A DNA stretch of 64,000 bases from Desulfitobacterium_A sp034927245. Its GTDB lineage: Bacteria; Bacillota; Desulfitobacteriia; Desulfitobacteriales; Desulfitobacteriaceae. Below are positions 35,350-44,892 of this stretch, one piece after another. The notes under the pieces are model-generated. The model was not told the origin of the DNA, searched no databases, and saw nothing but the letters and a program-made list of their open reading frames with translations. Location: contig NZ_JAYFQK010000040.1 of NCBI RefSeq assembly GCF_034927245.1, forward strand, positions 9,031 through 73,030. Reading direction: 5' to 3'. A program made the translations under genes and the position numbers. How positions within the stretch are numbered: position 1 is the stretch's first letter; each line of letters opens with the position of its first letter.

Positions 35350-38300
35350 GTGAGTATACGATTTATTTTTGGTCGGGCAGGTACCGGCAAAAGCACCTAT
35401 TGTTTGGAACGAATCATTACTGAGATTCAAAGGGATCCATTTGGAAACCCGCTTGTTTTGCTTGTGCCGGAACAGGCGACTCACCAAATGGAAATGCGTT
35501 TGGCACAAACCCCGGAATTGGGAGGAATTCTACGCGCTCAAGTATTAAGCTTTCGTCGCTTGGGCTGGCGCATTTTCTCAGAAACGGGCGGAGGTCAAAG
35601 AAAGATTATCGGGGAAATGGGTAAGCGCATGTTGCTGAGGCGCTTGCTTTTACAATATAAACCTCAACTTCAGATTTTTGCACGTTCGGCAACTCGACCG
35701 GGGATGGCGGATTTGCTTGCTCAACTGATTCGTGAATTTAAGATTTACCGTGTAACACCTGAGGACCTGTTGAGTATTCAAGATTCCAATTCAGTTCTCA
35801 AGCGAAAACTAAAGGAAATTGCGTTATTATATGACCAATTTAATCAAACTTTAGGCAATGATATCCTTGATCCCGATGATGAATTAGAGATTGTTGCGGC
35901 AAAGGTTCCTTCTTCGCCCAGCCTTCAGAAGTCAACCGTATGGATTGACGGATTTAAAGGCTTTACTCCCCAGGAACTCTATGTTATCGAATATTTACTC
36001 AAGACGGTACAGGATGTTATTCTTACTCTGCCGCTCGATCCGGCGATTCTTCAACGACAAGAGGAAGCTTATCATGAAGAGGGGATATTCAGGGCAGGTG
36101 AGGAGCTTTTCTCAGGGCCATGGCGAACCTATCAAAGCCTTATTCGGATTGCGAGGGAGACGGCTGTTCCAATCTTAGACCCTGTTTTTTTAGAGAAGCC
36201 TTATCGATTCCGCAATCCGGAACTGTGTTTTTTGGAAAAGCATTATTTTATGTATCCGACGCTCTCATATTCAGACTCATATTCAGACAAAGAGGAAGAT
36301 CAAATAGATCAAAAGAAGCAGGGTATTCGTTTATTCTCCGCAGTCAATCGACGCGAGGAGGTCCATGGCGTTGCCCGTGAATTGCGGCGACTTGCCCGTG
36401 AAGAAGGATTGCGATGGTCAAATATGGCCGTAGTAACACGGGATCTATCCGCTTACCAGGAAACGATTCAGCATGTCTTTAAGGCCTATGATCTGCCCTT
36501 CTTTTTAGATAGTAAAAGACCAATCCTTCATCATCCCCTCCTTGAACTTCTTATGTCTGTACTTGAAGTTGTGCAAAAGGATTGGGCTTACGAACCTCTC
36601 TTCCGAGCTCTCAAAACCGGTTTTTTCCCCATATCGCAAGATTCTATCGATTCCTTAGAAAACTATTGTTTAGCGTATGGAATCAGGGGAGAGGCGTGGA
36701 CTTCCGGGAAGCAATGGCACTATCAGTCCCGTTGGCGGGCAGGGGATCAGGCAGCCCAATTACAGCTGGAAAAAGATCAAGAAATGCAAATAAACGACAC
36801 CCGTCAAAAGGTGTTAAATTCTCTTCAGGCTTTTGTGGAAGCCGCTTCTTCTGTTATCGCTCTTTCTCCGGAGGATTTAAAACGGATTAGCGTTCGAACT
36901 GTGACAGAGGCACTATATAATCTTCTTGTTCAGCTAAATGTACCCGCTACCTTAGAACTTTGGGCAGAGGAGGCCCGTGATGCAGGTAATCTTGCCGAAG
37001 CACGTCTACAGGAACAAATTTGGGATGCGGTTATCGAAGTCTTTGATGAAATGATAACAGGTCTGGGAGAAGAATTGCTGGAACTTCAGGAATATGCCAT
37101 AATTCTTGCTTCAGGTCTGGAAAACCTTAAGCTGGGTTTAATTCCGCCCGGCTTGGATCAGATTTTAGTCGGTTCCTTAGACCGTTCCCGTAATCCCGAA
37201 CTGCGCATTCTGTTTCTTTTAGGTGCCAATGAGGGTATACTTCCTGCGCGACCTGTATGTGATGGAGTTCTGGACAGTGAAGAGCGAGAACAACTCGAAG
37301 CGCTGGGAATTACGCTGGCTCCCAAAGGAAGAGCACAACTTTATGAAGAACAGTTTTTTGTATATACCGGGTTAACACAGGCCAGAGATCGGCTCTATGT
37401 CAGTTATCCATTAACCGATGAAGAGGGAAAGGCCCTGACTGTTTCACCCGTGGTTACCCGGCTGCGGACTTTATTTCCGGACCTTCATGAACAGTATCTG
37501 GGTAACTCAGAGGATGACTTAGAACAGATCAGCCATCCCCAGCCTCTTTTGCCGTTATATGCGGCTCAGCTTTTGCATGTGAGGCAGCATCAGGTCATAT
37601 TACCTATGTGGCAGGCAGTTCGGAAATGGTACCAAAATGCTTCTGAATACCAATGGCAGGTTAAGCTTCTTGAAGCAGGAGTTTCTGCTGAAAACCATGA
37701 AGGAAAAGTTCCAAAACGCTTGGCCCGCCGACTCTATGGCAAACGTCTTTTAGCGAGTGTTTCCAGACTTGAAGAGTTTGCGCGTTGCCCCTTTGCCCAT
37801 TATTCAAAATATGGGTTGAAACTTAAGGAACGCACGATCTATCAACTGGCCAGCCCTGATATGGGACAGTTCTTCCATGCTGTTCTGCGCGATTTTGCGG
37901 AAAAGGTTCGCTCTGAGAATTTGGATTGGGGGACGATGACAAAGGAAGAATCGTGGGATCTTGTCAGTGAACTGGCGGAAGTCATTGCCCCTCGTCTCCA
38001 AAATGAGATTCTTCTCAGCAATGCCCGTTACCGTTATCTAAAACATAAATTGAAAAGAACAGTCCATCATGCGGTTCGTGTTCTTGGAGAGCATGCCCGG
38101 CAGGGGAGCTTTGTCCCCATTCAGCTCGAAGTTCCTTTTGGTCCGGGAAAAGCTCTTCCGGGGATTGAGGTTTCCCTTCAGAACGAAAATTCTCTTTTAC
38201 TGCAGGGACAAATTGACCGAGTTGATGCTGCTGTTCTTGAAGGAAAAGTTTATTTGCGGATTATGGACTATAAATCACGTCAACCCCATGTGAGCTTGGA

Positions 38301-39018
38301 CCATATCTTTTATGGACTGGATTTGCAGCTTTTGGCTTACCTTGATGCAGCCTTACAGGGAGCCGAGATTTTACTTGATACGACTTCCTCCGAACACGCG
38401 TTTTTTGAGGATTCCCAAGAATCTCAAGAATTCGCAGATCTGAAGGTTAGCCCTGCCGGTTTTCTTTATTTCCCCGTTGTGGAGCCTCAGCTGAATTCGA
38501 ATACCCTTCTCAGCGCGGAGGAAGTTGAGGCAAAACGGATTACAGCGGTTAAGGTCAAAGGATTTCTTTTGGCTGACCGTCAGGTCCTGGAGGCTATGGA
38601 TAAAACACTGAGTACCGGACAATCTGATTTACTCGGAATCAAATTAACAAAAACGATGGAATTTCGTAAAAATGCGAATATCTTGACACAGGATCAATTT
38701 TCATTGCTCCGAGAACATTTGCATGCTTACCTTCGTAAATCCGGTGAAGAAATTATGTCGGGCAATATTGCAATCTCACCTTATCGCCAAGGTAAAGAAA
38801 ATGCATGTCAATACTGCGAGTTTAAACCGGTTTGTCATTTTGACTCTTATTTACCGGAAAATCAGTATCGTGATTTACCCGTTTTAAAAGATCTTGAGGT
38901 CTGGAACTTCATTGATTCCAATTCAAAAAAGGCGGGTTCAGAACAAGATAAGTTCTTCCCGGAATTGAATTGGCTGGGTGATGATGAGACTGAAGCGGAA
39001 GGTGAGAAAGATGAGTAA
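35350..39018 (+). CDS. addB: ATP-dependent helicase/nuclease subunit B
   Basis: A 1222-residue AddB, partner of AddA in double-strand-break end processing and Chi-like recognition. N-terminal Walker A GRAGTGKST is at about 8-16, and the helicase-like middle is partly degenerate, as usual. The C-terminal RecB-type nuclease has VDAAV..RIMDYKS (about 960-975). The four iron-sulfur cysteines are present: one in ARCPFAHY (about 813) and three in CQYCEFKPVCHFD (about 1153-1162). GTG 35350 has AAGGAGA upstream and gives the typical start VSIRFIFGRAGTGKST; ATG 35320 would add ten charged residues. It overlaps addA by 8 bases. Confidence 0.94.
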   Translation: MSIRFIFGRAGTGKSTYCLERIITEIQRDPFGNPLVLLVPEQATHQMEMRLAQTPELGGILRAQVLSFRRLGWRIFSETGGGQRKIIGEMGKRMLLRRLLLQYKPQLQIFARSATRPGMADLLAQLIREFKIYRVTPEDLLSIQDSNSVLKRKLKEIALLYDQFNQTLGNDILDPDDELEIVAAKVPSSPSLQKSTVWIDGFKGFTPQELYVIEYLLKTVQDVILTLPLDPAILQRQEEAYHEEGIFRAGEELFSGPWRTYQSLIRIARETAVPILDPVFLEKPYRFRNPELCFLEKHYFMYPTLSYSDSYSDKEEDQIDQKKQGIRLFSAVNRREEVHGVARELRRLAREEGLRWSNMAVVTRDLSAYQETIQHVFKAYDLPFFLDSKRPILHHPLLELLMSVLEVVQKDWAYEPLFRALKTGFFPISQDSIDSLENYCLAYGIRGEAWTSGKQWHYQSRWRAGDQAAQLQLEKDQEMQINDTRQKVLNSLQAFVEAASSVIALSPEDLKRISVRTVTEALYNLLVQLNVPATLELWAEEARDAGNLAEARLQEQIWDAVIEVFDEMITGLGEELLELQEYAIILASGLENLKLGLIPPGLDQILVGSLDRSRNPELRILFLLGANEGILPARPVCDGVLDSEEREQLEALGITLAPKGRAQLYEEQFFVYTGLTQARDRLYVSYPLTDEEGKALTVSPVVTRLRTLFPDLHEQYLGNSEDDLEQISHPQPLLPLYAAQLLHVRQHQVILPMWQAVRKWYQNASEYQWQVKLLEAGVSAENHEGKVPKRLARRLYGKRLLASVSRLEEFARCPFAHYSKYGLKLKERTIYQLASPDMGQFFHAVLRDFAEKVRSENLDWGTMTKEESWDLVSELAEVIAPRLQNEILLSNARYRYLKHKLKRTVHHAVRVLGEHARQGSFVPIQLEVPFGPGKALPGIEVSLQNENSLLLQGQIDRVDAAVLEGKVYLRIMDYKSRQPHVSLDHIFYGLDLQLLAYLDAALQGAEILLDTTSSEHAFFEDSQESQEFADLKVSPAGFLYFPVVEPQLNSNTLLSAEEVEAKRITAVKVKGFLLADRQVLEAMDKTLSTGQSDLLGIKLTKTMEFRKNANILTQDQFSLLREHLHAYLRKSGEEIMSGNIAISPYRQGKENACQYCEFKPVCHFDSYLPENQYRDLPVLKDLEVWNFIDSNSKKAGSEQDKFFPELNWLGDDETEAEGEKDE

Positions 39019-42000
39019 AACGAAGTGGACAATAGAGCAGCAGGCGGCGATTGACCTGCAAGGGCAGCTTCTTGTGGCTGCTGCTGCCGGTTCCGGTAAA
39101 ACCGCTGTTTTAGTGGAACGTCTTATTAAACGCATTATTGATCCTAAAGCCGATGTAGATGTGGATCGTTTTCTTGTGCTTACCTTCACGAAGGCGGCCG
39201 CGAATGAAATGCGTGAACGAATCGGTAAAGCTTTGGAGGATGCATTATTTAATGGGACGGATACGGCGGAGGTAGAACACCTTCTTCATCAGCGAGCACT
39301 CCTTAATCGTTCGAGTATTACAACTATCCATTCGTTTTGCATGGAACTCCTTCGTCAGAACTTTTATCGTCTTGAGCTTGACCCAGCTTTCAGAGTCGCC
39401 GACGAAGCAGAAGCTGATCTCTTACGTCAAGATGTCCTAGAGAATCTTTTTGAAGCGTTATATGAGGAAGAGAATCATGATTTCTTAGCTATTGTTGAAG
39501 CTTTTGGCTCAGATCGCAATGATCAACCTTTGATGGATAATGTCCAAAAGCTCTATGAATTCAGTACAAGCCAGGTTGATCCCTATAATTGGCTAAATAA
39601 TCTTTCTCAAGCCTATTATTGGCAAAGTATAGAGGACTTAGCTCAGAGCCCCTGGGGGAAGTCTGTTCGCCAAGGTGTTAAGGATAAAGTCGAAGAAAGT
39701 ATAGGATCATTAGAACGGGCTTATCAACTTAGTTTACAGCCGGGTGGACCCGCGCACTATGCGAGCTGCCTTAATGAAGATATTGATCGTTTAAGGCATC
39801 TAAGCAAAATTGTACATCAAGGGAGTTGGGAGGAGATTGAAGGATTATTTTTAGAATCCGCGAAATTCCCCAAGCTTCCTTCCGGCCCGCGCAAGAAAAA
39901 GGAGGGTTCTACCGAGCTTGCCCATTCGGAGGAGGAGCAGAATAACCTTCGCGAGGAAGCAAAAAAAGCGCGTGATGAAGCAAAAAAGAAACTTGAAAAA
40001 CTAAGAAAGGATCTTTTTCAATTTCCCCTTGAAGAACAGCTTCCAAGACTCCAAGAAATGGGGAGACTCGTTAAAACCTTAGCCACAGTGGTTCAGCAAT
40101 TTTCCAGTGAATATGCAATTGCCAAACGACAACGCAATATCGTAGATTTTTCTGATCTTGAACATTTTGCATTAAAGTTGTTAGTTGATGAACAAGACGG
40201 TCATCCTTCCACCGTAGCTCTGGCTTTGCAAGAACGCTTTATAGAAGTCATGGTCGATGAATATCAGGATATTAATCCGGTCCAGGAAAAAATTCTTCAG
40301 CTCGTTTCCCGTCAGGAGGGGATATCCAATCTGTTTATGGTGGGTGATGTCAAACAGAGCATATATCGTTTTCGGATGGCCGATCCAAATCTTTTTCTGG
40401 CAAAATATTTAGAGCTGCCGCATTGGAATCCCGAACAGGAAGTTTCTTCTGATCAAGGGTTAGTGATCGATCTGAATCGCAATTTTCGAAGTCGCAAGGA
40501 AGTTATTGACGGAGTTAATTTTCTTTTTCGTCAGATTATGACCTCAGGGGCAGGGGAAATTCCCTATGATGATCAAGCCGCTTTATGCTATGGTGCGAAT
40601 TTTTTGAGTGGACAACCTGAGCTAAAAACTGCCGAAGGGCCAATTGAAGTCCACTTGTTTGACCCTAAGACGCTGAAACTTACTTCTGTCCCATCTCATG
40701 ATAATATAGGCCAAGGTGATAGGGAAGATGAGGAAGAAAATGAAAATCAGGGTTTTGAGCAAGAAGGAACAACACTCGAAGATCTTGAAACAGCGCGTCT
40801 TGAGGCTCGCTTAGTTGCTAATCGTATTCAAGAGATTGTACAAGGACATGAATTTGATATTTATGACAAAAATCTTCAATCTTTTCGTGCTGCCCAATAC
40901 TCCGATATTGTTATTTTAATGCGTTCGTTTTCAGCGATAGCACCGTTCTATGTTGAGGAATTTCAAGCGTTGGGTATTCCGGTGTATGCCGAAACAAACA
41001 GCGGCTATTTTGGAGCGAGCGAAGTAGAAACAGTACTAGCCCTTTTAAAAATTATTGATAATCCGCGTCTGGATATTCCGTTGGCTGCTGTTCTTCGGTC
41101 TCCCTTTGTAGGTATGAATGGAACGGAATTGGGCAAGATGCGTTCTTTGCTGCCCCAAGGCGATTTCTATGAGGCATTTGTTCTGAGCTACTGGGCTGCT
41201 AAAGAATGGGTTAGCGACGAACAGGTATTGAATGAAGAACGAGATCCAGTATCTTATCCTAGTCTTGAGATACCTGAGGCCCTTAAAAAGTATGAGGCTA
41301 CATGGCCGCAGCTTCTAACCCTGGCTTATAAAGTACTAAAAGAATCACCGACACTTAAGGATAAGGTTCTCTACTTTTATCCCAAGCTTCAAACCTATCG
41401 TCAGTCAGCTCGTCAGATCTCCTTAGCCGATTTGTTATGGTATCTTTATGAGGATACAGGCTATCTAGCCTATGTTGGAACATTACCCGGGGGTTCCCAG
41501 CGTCAAGCTAATCTTCGTGCGCTCTATGATCGGGCATGTCGCTTCGAAAAGACGAATTATCGGGGTCTCTTTCGTTTTCTCCGTTTTCTGGAACGTTTTC
41601 AAGGTCAGGGCAAAGATTTAGGGGGTGCCCGAGCGCTTGGAGAAAACGAAGATGTAGTGCGCCTTATTACTGTTCATGCCAGTAAAGGACTGGAATTTCC
41701 CGTTGTTTTCGTCGCAGGCTTGGGAAAGAAATTTAACACCCATAGTCTAAGTGGAAATCTACTATTGCATTCAAAACTTGGCGTAGGAATTCCGTTAATT
41801 GACATCGAGAATCGAGTCCGTTACCCGTCTTTTATTCAAACGGGAATTAAAGAGCGTATTTGGCAGGAATCACTGGCGGAAGAGCTTCGCATTCTTTATG
41901 TCGGCTTAACCCGTGCCAAAGAGAGGTTATTCCTGTATGGAGGAATCGACAAGTTAGAAGGAGCTATTAAACAGTGGCAAGGTTTAGCTGCATGTACCGA

Positions 42001-43012
42001 ACCGGCATTCCCAGATGGTCAATTGCGCAGTGTCCGATCCTTTATGGATTGGATAGGTCCCGCTCTGGCAAGGCATCCACAGAATTTATTCGATGAATCT
42101 CTTAAGCCTGAACTTTCCGATAGTTCTTCACAGTGGTTAGTTCAGATCCATGATACGCTTGAAGCCCCATTGAACCTTAGGGAGGGCGAAGATGAATGCT
42201 GTTTCGAAAATCAAGATGAGTCTGTACCGGAACATTCCCTTGAAGAGTGGTATCATTGGACAGATGAACGATTAAGTTGGCAATATCCTTATCCGCAAGC
42301 CGTTCATCAGGTGGCCAAAACGAGTGTCAGTGAGCTTAAACGTCGTTTTTCCTGGCATCAAGAGGAATTAGCAGATACACCTGTGAAACCGCGTTTGGCT
42401 GGGGACTATACACGTCCTAAATTTCTGCAAACGATTCATAAATTAACTCCAGCGGAACGGGGAACTGCGCTGCATGCGGTCATGGAGCATTTACCTCTAG
42501 GGGAGTGGGCCAAAGGGTGGTATATCGCTTCCAAGGAGGAGCAGAAAAAGCAAGTTGAGAACCTCTTTGAATCGTTGGTTCTGCGCGAAATTATTACGGC
42601 TGAACAATTAGAAACGCTTTCAGCAGAACAATTCATGTGCTTTCTCAACTCAGCGCTGGGAAAACGTCTTCTTGCGGCAAAGGAAGTGCGCCGCGAAGTC
42701 CCTTTTACGCTAACTCTCTTGCCAACCGGTGTTTTGATTCAAGGAGTAATCGATGGACTTATACTTTCACCCGATCGGAAAAGTGCCGAAATCCTCGATT
42801 ATAAAACAGATCAAGTCAAATATTTGGAGTCTCCGGAGAAAACACTGATCGAGCGTTATGCTATGCAGCTTTCATTATATTCTTTAGCCGTGGAAAGACT
42901 TCTTCAGATCCACGTTGCGAGAGCAACGATTTACTCCGTTGATCTGGGTTGTGAAATAGAGATACCAAAGGAGGACTTACGAGCTAAACAAGCTCAGTTA
43001 AAAGGGTGCTAA
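39011..43012 (+). CDS. addA: ATP-dependent helicase/nuclease subunit A
   Basis: A 1333-residue UvrD/Rep-type 3'-5' helicase with a C-terminal nuclease. Walker A VAAAAGSGKTAVL is near residue 25, motif II is VDEYQDIN, motif III is VGDVKQSIYRFR, motif IV is LNRNFRSR and motif VI is LYVGLTRAKERL. The C-terminal nuclease contains GVIDGLI..AEILDYKTDQV (about 1245-1265). It starts at ATG 39011, inside the last codons of addB with GGTGAG upstream; the frame extends to 38978 without a better site. Together AddAB load RecA for recombinational repair. Confidence 0.95.
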   Translation: MSKTKWTIEQQAAIDLQGQLLVAAAAGSGKTAVLVERLIKRIIDPKADVDVDRFLVLTFTKAAANEMRERIGKALEDALFNGTDTAEVEHLLHQRALLNRSSITTIHSFCMELLRQNFYRLELDPAFRVADEAEADLLRQDVLENLFEALYEEENHDFLAIVEAFGSDRNDQPLMDNVQKLYEFSTSQVDPYNWLNNLSQAYYWQSIEDLAQSPWGKSVRQGVKDKVEESIGSLERAYQLSLQPGGPAHYASCLNEDIDRLRHLSKIVHQGSWEEIEGLFLESAKFPKLPSGPRKKKEGSTELAHSEEEQNNLREEAKKARDEAKKKLEKLRKDLFQFPLEEQLPRLQEMGRLVKTLATVVQQFSSEYAIAKRQRNIVDFSDLEHFALKLLVDEQDGHPSTVALALQERFIEVMVDEYQDINPVQEKILQLVSRQEGISNLFMVGDVKQSIYRFRMADPNLFLAKYLELPHWNPEQEVSSDQGLVIDLNRNFRSRKEVIDGVNFLFRQIMTSGAGEIPYDDQAALCYGANFLSGQPELKTAEGPIEVHLFDPKTLKLTSVPSHDNIGQGDREDEEENENQGFEQEGTTLEDLETARLEARLVANRIQEIVQGHEFDIYDKNLQSFRAAQYSDIVILMRSFSAIAPFYVEEFQALGIPVYAETNSGYFGASEVETVLALLKIIDNPRLDIPLAAVLRSPFVGMNGTELGKMRSLLPQGDFYEAFVLSYWAAKEWVSDEQVLNEERDPVSYPSLEIPEALKKYEATWPQLLTLAYKVLKESPTLKDKVLYFYPKLQTYRQSARQISLADLLWYLYEDTGYLAYVGTLPGGSQRQANLRALYDRACRFEKTNYRGLFRFLRFLERFQGQGKDLGGARALGENEDVVRLITVHASKGLEFPVVFVAGLGKKFNTHSLSGNLLLHSKLGVGIPLIDIENRVRYPSFIQTGIKERIWQESLAEELRILYVGLTRAKERLFLYGGIDKLEGAIKQWQGLAACTEPAFPDGQLRSVRSFMDWIGPALARHPQNLFDESLKPELSDSSSQWLVQIHDTLEAPLNLREGEDECCFENQDESVPEHSLEEWYHWTDERLSWQYPYPQAVHQVAKTSVSELKRRFSWHQEELADTPVKPRLAGDYTRPKFLQTIHKLTPAERGTALHAVMEHLPLGEWAKGWYIASKEEQKKQVENLFESLVLREIITAEQLETLSAEQFMCFLNSALGKRLLAAKEVRREVPFTLTLLPTGVLIQGVIDGLILSPDRKSAEILDYKTDQVKYLESPEKTLIERYAMQLSLYSLAVERLLQIHVARATIYSVDLGCEIEIPKEDLRAKQAQLKGC

Positions 43013-43013
43013 T

Positions 43014-43055
43014 GAAAAAAGCCCCCACAGATTTATCGTAATAAATCCGTGGGGG
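43014..43055. terminator. terminator between convergent addA and ABC genes
   Basis: CCCCCACAGATTTAT (43022-43036) pairs with ATAAATCCGTGGGGG (43041-43055) with one mismatch. The A6 run on the left gives a U tract for the minus-strand ABC operon; on the plus strand the U run is missing, so it mainly serves the minus strand. Confidence 0.85.
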
Positions 43056-43068
43056 AGAGGTGAGCATA

Positions 43069-43872
43069 TTAATAGGTACCCGCTAATATCATGCGATCAT
43101 TATTCATATGAACGCCGCTTGCTTTTTCAAACATTTCCAGTAAGCGGTTCATGCTCATATTGGCTCGTTCGGCGCCCTTGAGATCAAGAATGATCTTTCC
43201 ATCATGCATCATGATAGTACGATTACCTACCGCTAAGGCCTGTTCAAGATTATGGGTAATCATTAGAGTGGTTAAATGTGACTTTTTAGTGACAGAACAG
43301 GTTAAATCAACTACCTTTTCGGCTGTTTTGGGGTCGAGCGCGGCAGTGTGTTCATCAAGAAGCAGAAGCTGGGGTTTTTTCAAGGTTGCCATTAACAAAG
43401 TTAAGGCTTGGCGTTGACCGCCGGATAGAAGTCGTACTTTCGTTGTTAAACGTCCTTCTAAGCCTAAACCCAGTTTCTCAAGTTCCTCGCGGAAGAATTG
43501 CCGTTCTTTACTTCTCAGAGCCCAGCGTAAACGGCGGGGTTCACCGCGTTTTAAAGCCATAATTAGGTTTTCCTCGATCGTCATTGAAGAAGCCGTTCCC
43601 GACATTGGGTCTTGGAAGACTCGGCTGATCAATTCAGCTCTTTTAAACGAAGGTAATTTCGTAACGTCTTTGTCATTGAGAATGATTTGACCCTGATCCG
43701 GTAAAAAAGTACCGGCGATAGCATTCATCAGGGTGGATTTTCCTGCCCCATTAGAGCCGATTACAGTAACAAAATCACCCGGATCTAAGTGCAGCTGTAC
43801 ACGGTCCAATGCTTTTTTCTCATTTATGGTTCCGGGGTTAAAGACTTTAGTCAGATTATTTACTGTTAGCAT
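43069..43872 (-). CDS. ABC transporter ATP-binding protein (TrpZ-like)
   Basis: A 267-residue ATPase with Walker A VIGSNGAGKSTLM, signature LLSGGQRQAL, Walker B LLLLDEHTAALD (Glu-His in place of Glu-Pro, common in this subfamily) and switch MITHNLEQA. ATG 43872 has AAAGGAG 8 bases upstream; the longer frame to 43899 lies inside the permease gene. It overlaps the permease by 17 bases. With the upstream permease and lipoprotein it forms a TrpXYZ-type importer, in some Firmicutes linked to tryptophan or other amino acids; the substrate is inferred. Confidence 0.9.
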   Translation of the reverse strand: MLTVNNLTKVFNPGTINEKKALDRVQLHLDPGDFVTVIGSNGAGKSTLMNAIAGTFLPDQGQIILNDKDVTKLPSFKRAELISRVFQDPMSGTASSMTIEENLIMALKRGEPRRLRWALRSKERQFFREELEKLGLGLEGRLTTKVRLLSGGQRQALTLLMATLKKPQLLLLDEHTAALDPKTAEKVVDLTCSVTKKSHLTTLMITHNLEQALAVGNRTIMMHDGKIILDLKGAERANMSMNRLLEMFEKASGVHMNNDRMILAGTY

Positions 43873-44776
43873 AATGGGTCTCCTTTCCGCGTCCGGCACT
43901 GCTCAATGCCGAAATTTTCACCTTGAAATTCGGTGCGGCTAATGCAATGATGACGATAAGCGCTGTAATCATTTTTAAATCGGTCGGAGCAAGGCCAAGT
44001 TGTAAGGCAATAGCGATGATGAACCGATAAATAATTCCGCCGCAAATAACGGCGAAAAGTGCGCGACCAAGATTAGGAGTACCAAAGATAACTTCTCCGA
44101 TAATCAGGGAGGCCAAGCCTGCCACGATCATCCCAATTCCCATTCCGGCATCGGCAAACTGCTGATTTTGAGCAATAAAACTTCCGGAAAGGGCAACGAG
44201 ACCGTTAGAAAGAGCCAGTCCCAATAATTTCATACCGTCTGTGTTAACACCTAAGCTGCGAATCATTAATTCATTATCACCGGTAGCTCGCATTGCCAAG
44301 CCTAGCTCTGTTTTTAAAAATAAATAGAGAAGACTTCCAAGAATGATTATAGTGAGTAAAGAAAGAAGAAGCACACCGATCGTTTGCATACCGGGCAGAT
44401 TTTTAATATCAGTGAAAATCGTTCGAGCTTTGAGCAGGGAGACATTGGCTCGTCCCATTATTCGAAGATTGACGGAGTAAAGCGCTGTCATCGTTAAAAT
44501 ACCTGTCAGAAGCGGAGAAATTTTAAAATGGGTATGAAGAAAGCCAGTAAAAAATCCGGCTACACATCCCGCAGCAAAAGCTGTGGCAGTCGCTAACCAC
44601 GGGTTTGTACCCCCAATAATTAAGATTGCCGCAGTTGCTCCGCCTAATGTGAAGCTGCCTTCAACCGTAAGATCTGCATAGTCCAGAATCCGGAACGTTA
44701 GATAAACTCCCAGAACCATGATGGCATACATCAAACCCTGTTCGAATGTACCCATTATAATTTTCGGGGAAAACAT
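43856..44776 (-). CDS. ABC transporter permease (TrpY-like, LivH-type fold)
   Basis: A 306-residue membrane protein with eight to nine segments in the branched-chain amino acid/ribose permease fold (LTVEGSFTLGGATAAILI, MRATGDNELMIRSLGVNTDG, LALSNGLVALSGSFIAQNQ). ATG 44776 follows GAGGTG at 7 bases; the frame extends upstream to 44791. It lies downstream of the substrate-binding lipoprotein across two hairpins, and overlaps the ATPase gene. Confidence 0.9.
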   Translation of the reverse strand: MFSPKIIMGTFEQGLMYAIMVLGVYLTFRILDYADLTVEGSFTLGGATAAILIIGGTNPWLATATAFAAGCVAGFFTGFLHTHFKISPLLTGILTMTALYSVNLRIMGRANVSLLKARTIFTDIKNLPGMQTIGVLLLSLLTIIILGSLLYLFLKTELGLAMRATGDNELMIRSLGVNTDGMKLLGLALSNGLVALSGSFIAQNQQFADAGMGIGMIVAGLASLIIGEVIFGTPNLGRALFAVICGGIIYRFIIAIALQLGLAPTDLKMITALIVIIALAAPNFKVKISALSSAGRGKETHYANSK

Positions 44777-44811
44777 GTTGACACACCTCAATTTCTTCTT
44801 TTGGAAGAACT

Positions 44812-44864
44812 CGCTATACGGATGAATTAACCCGTATAGCGCTTCGTATCTTTATAGAGATACG
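44812..44864 (-). other. two tandem intercistronic hairpins
   Basis: In the minus-strand mRNA between the lipoprotein and permease genes, CGTATCT/AGATACG (44845-44864) is followed by a perfect 10-bp stem CGCTATACGG/CCGTATAGCG (44812-44841). No U run follows, so this is not a terminator. It probably protects the lipoprotein mRNA 3' end and gives unequal subunit expression. Confidence 0.6.
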
Positions 44865-44892
44865 TTTATCTTCTAATTTTATATTGGATACC

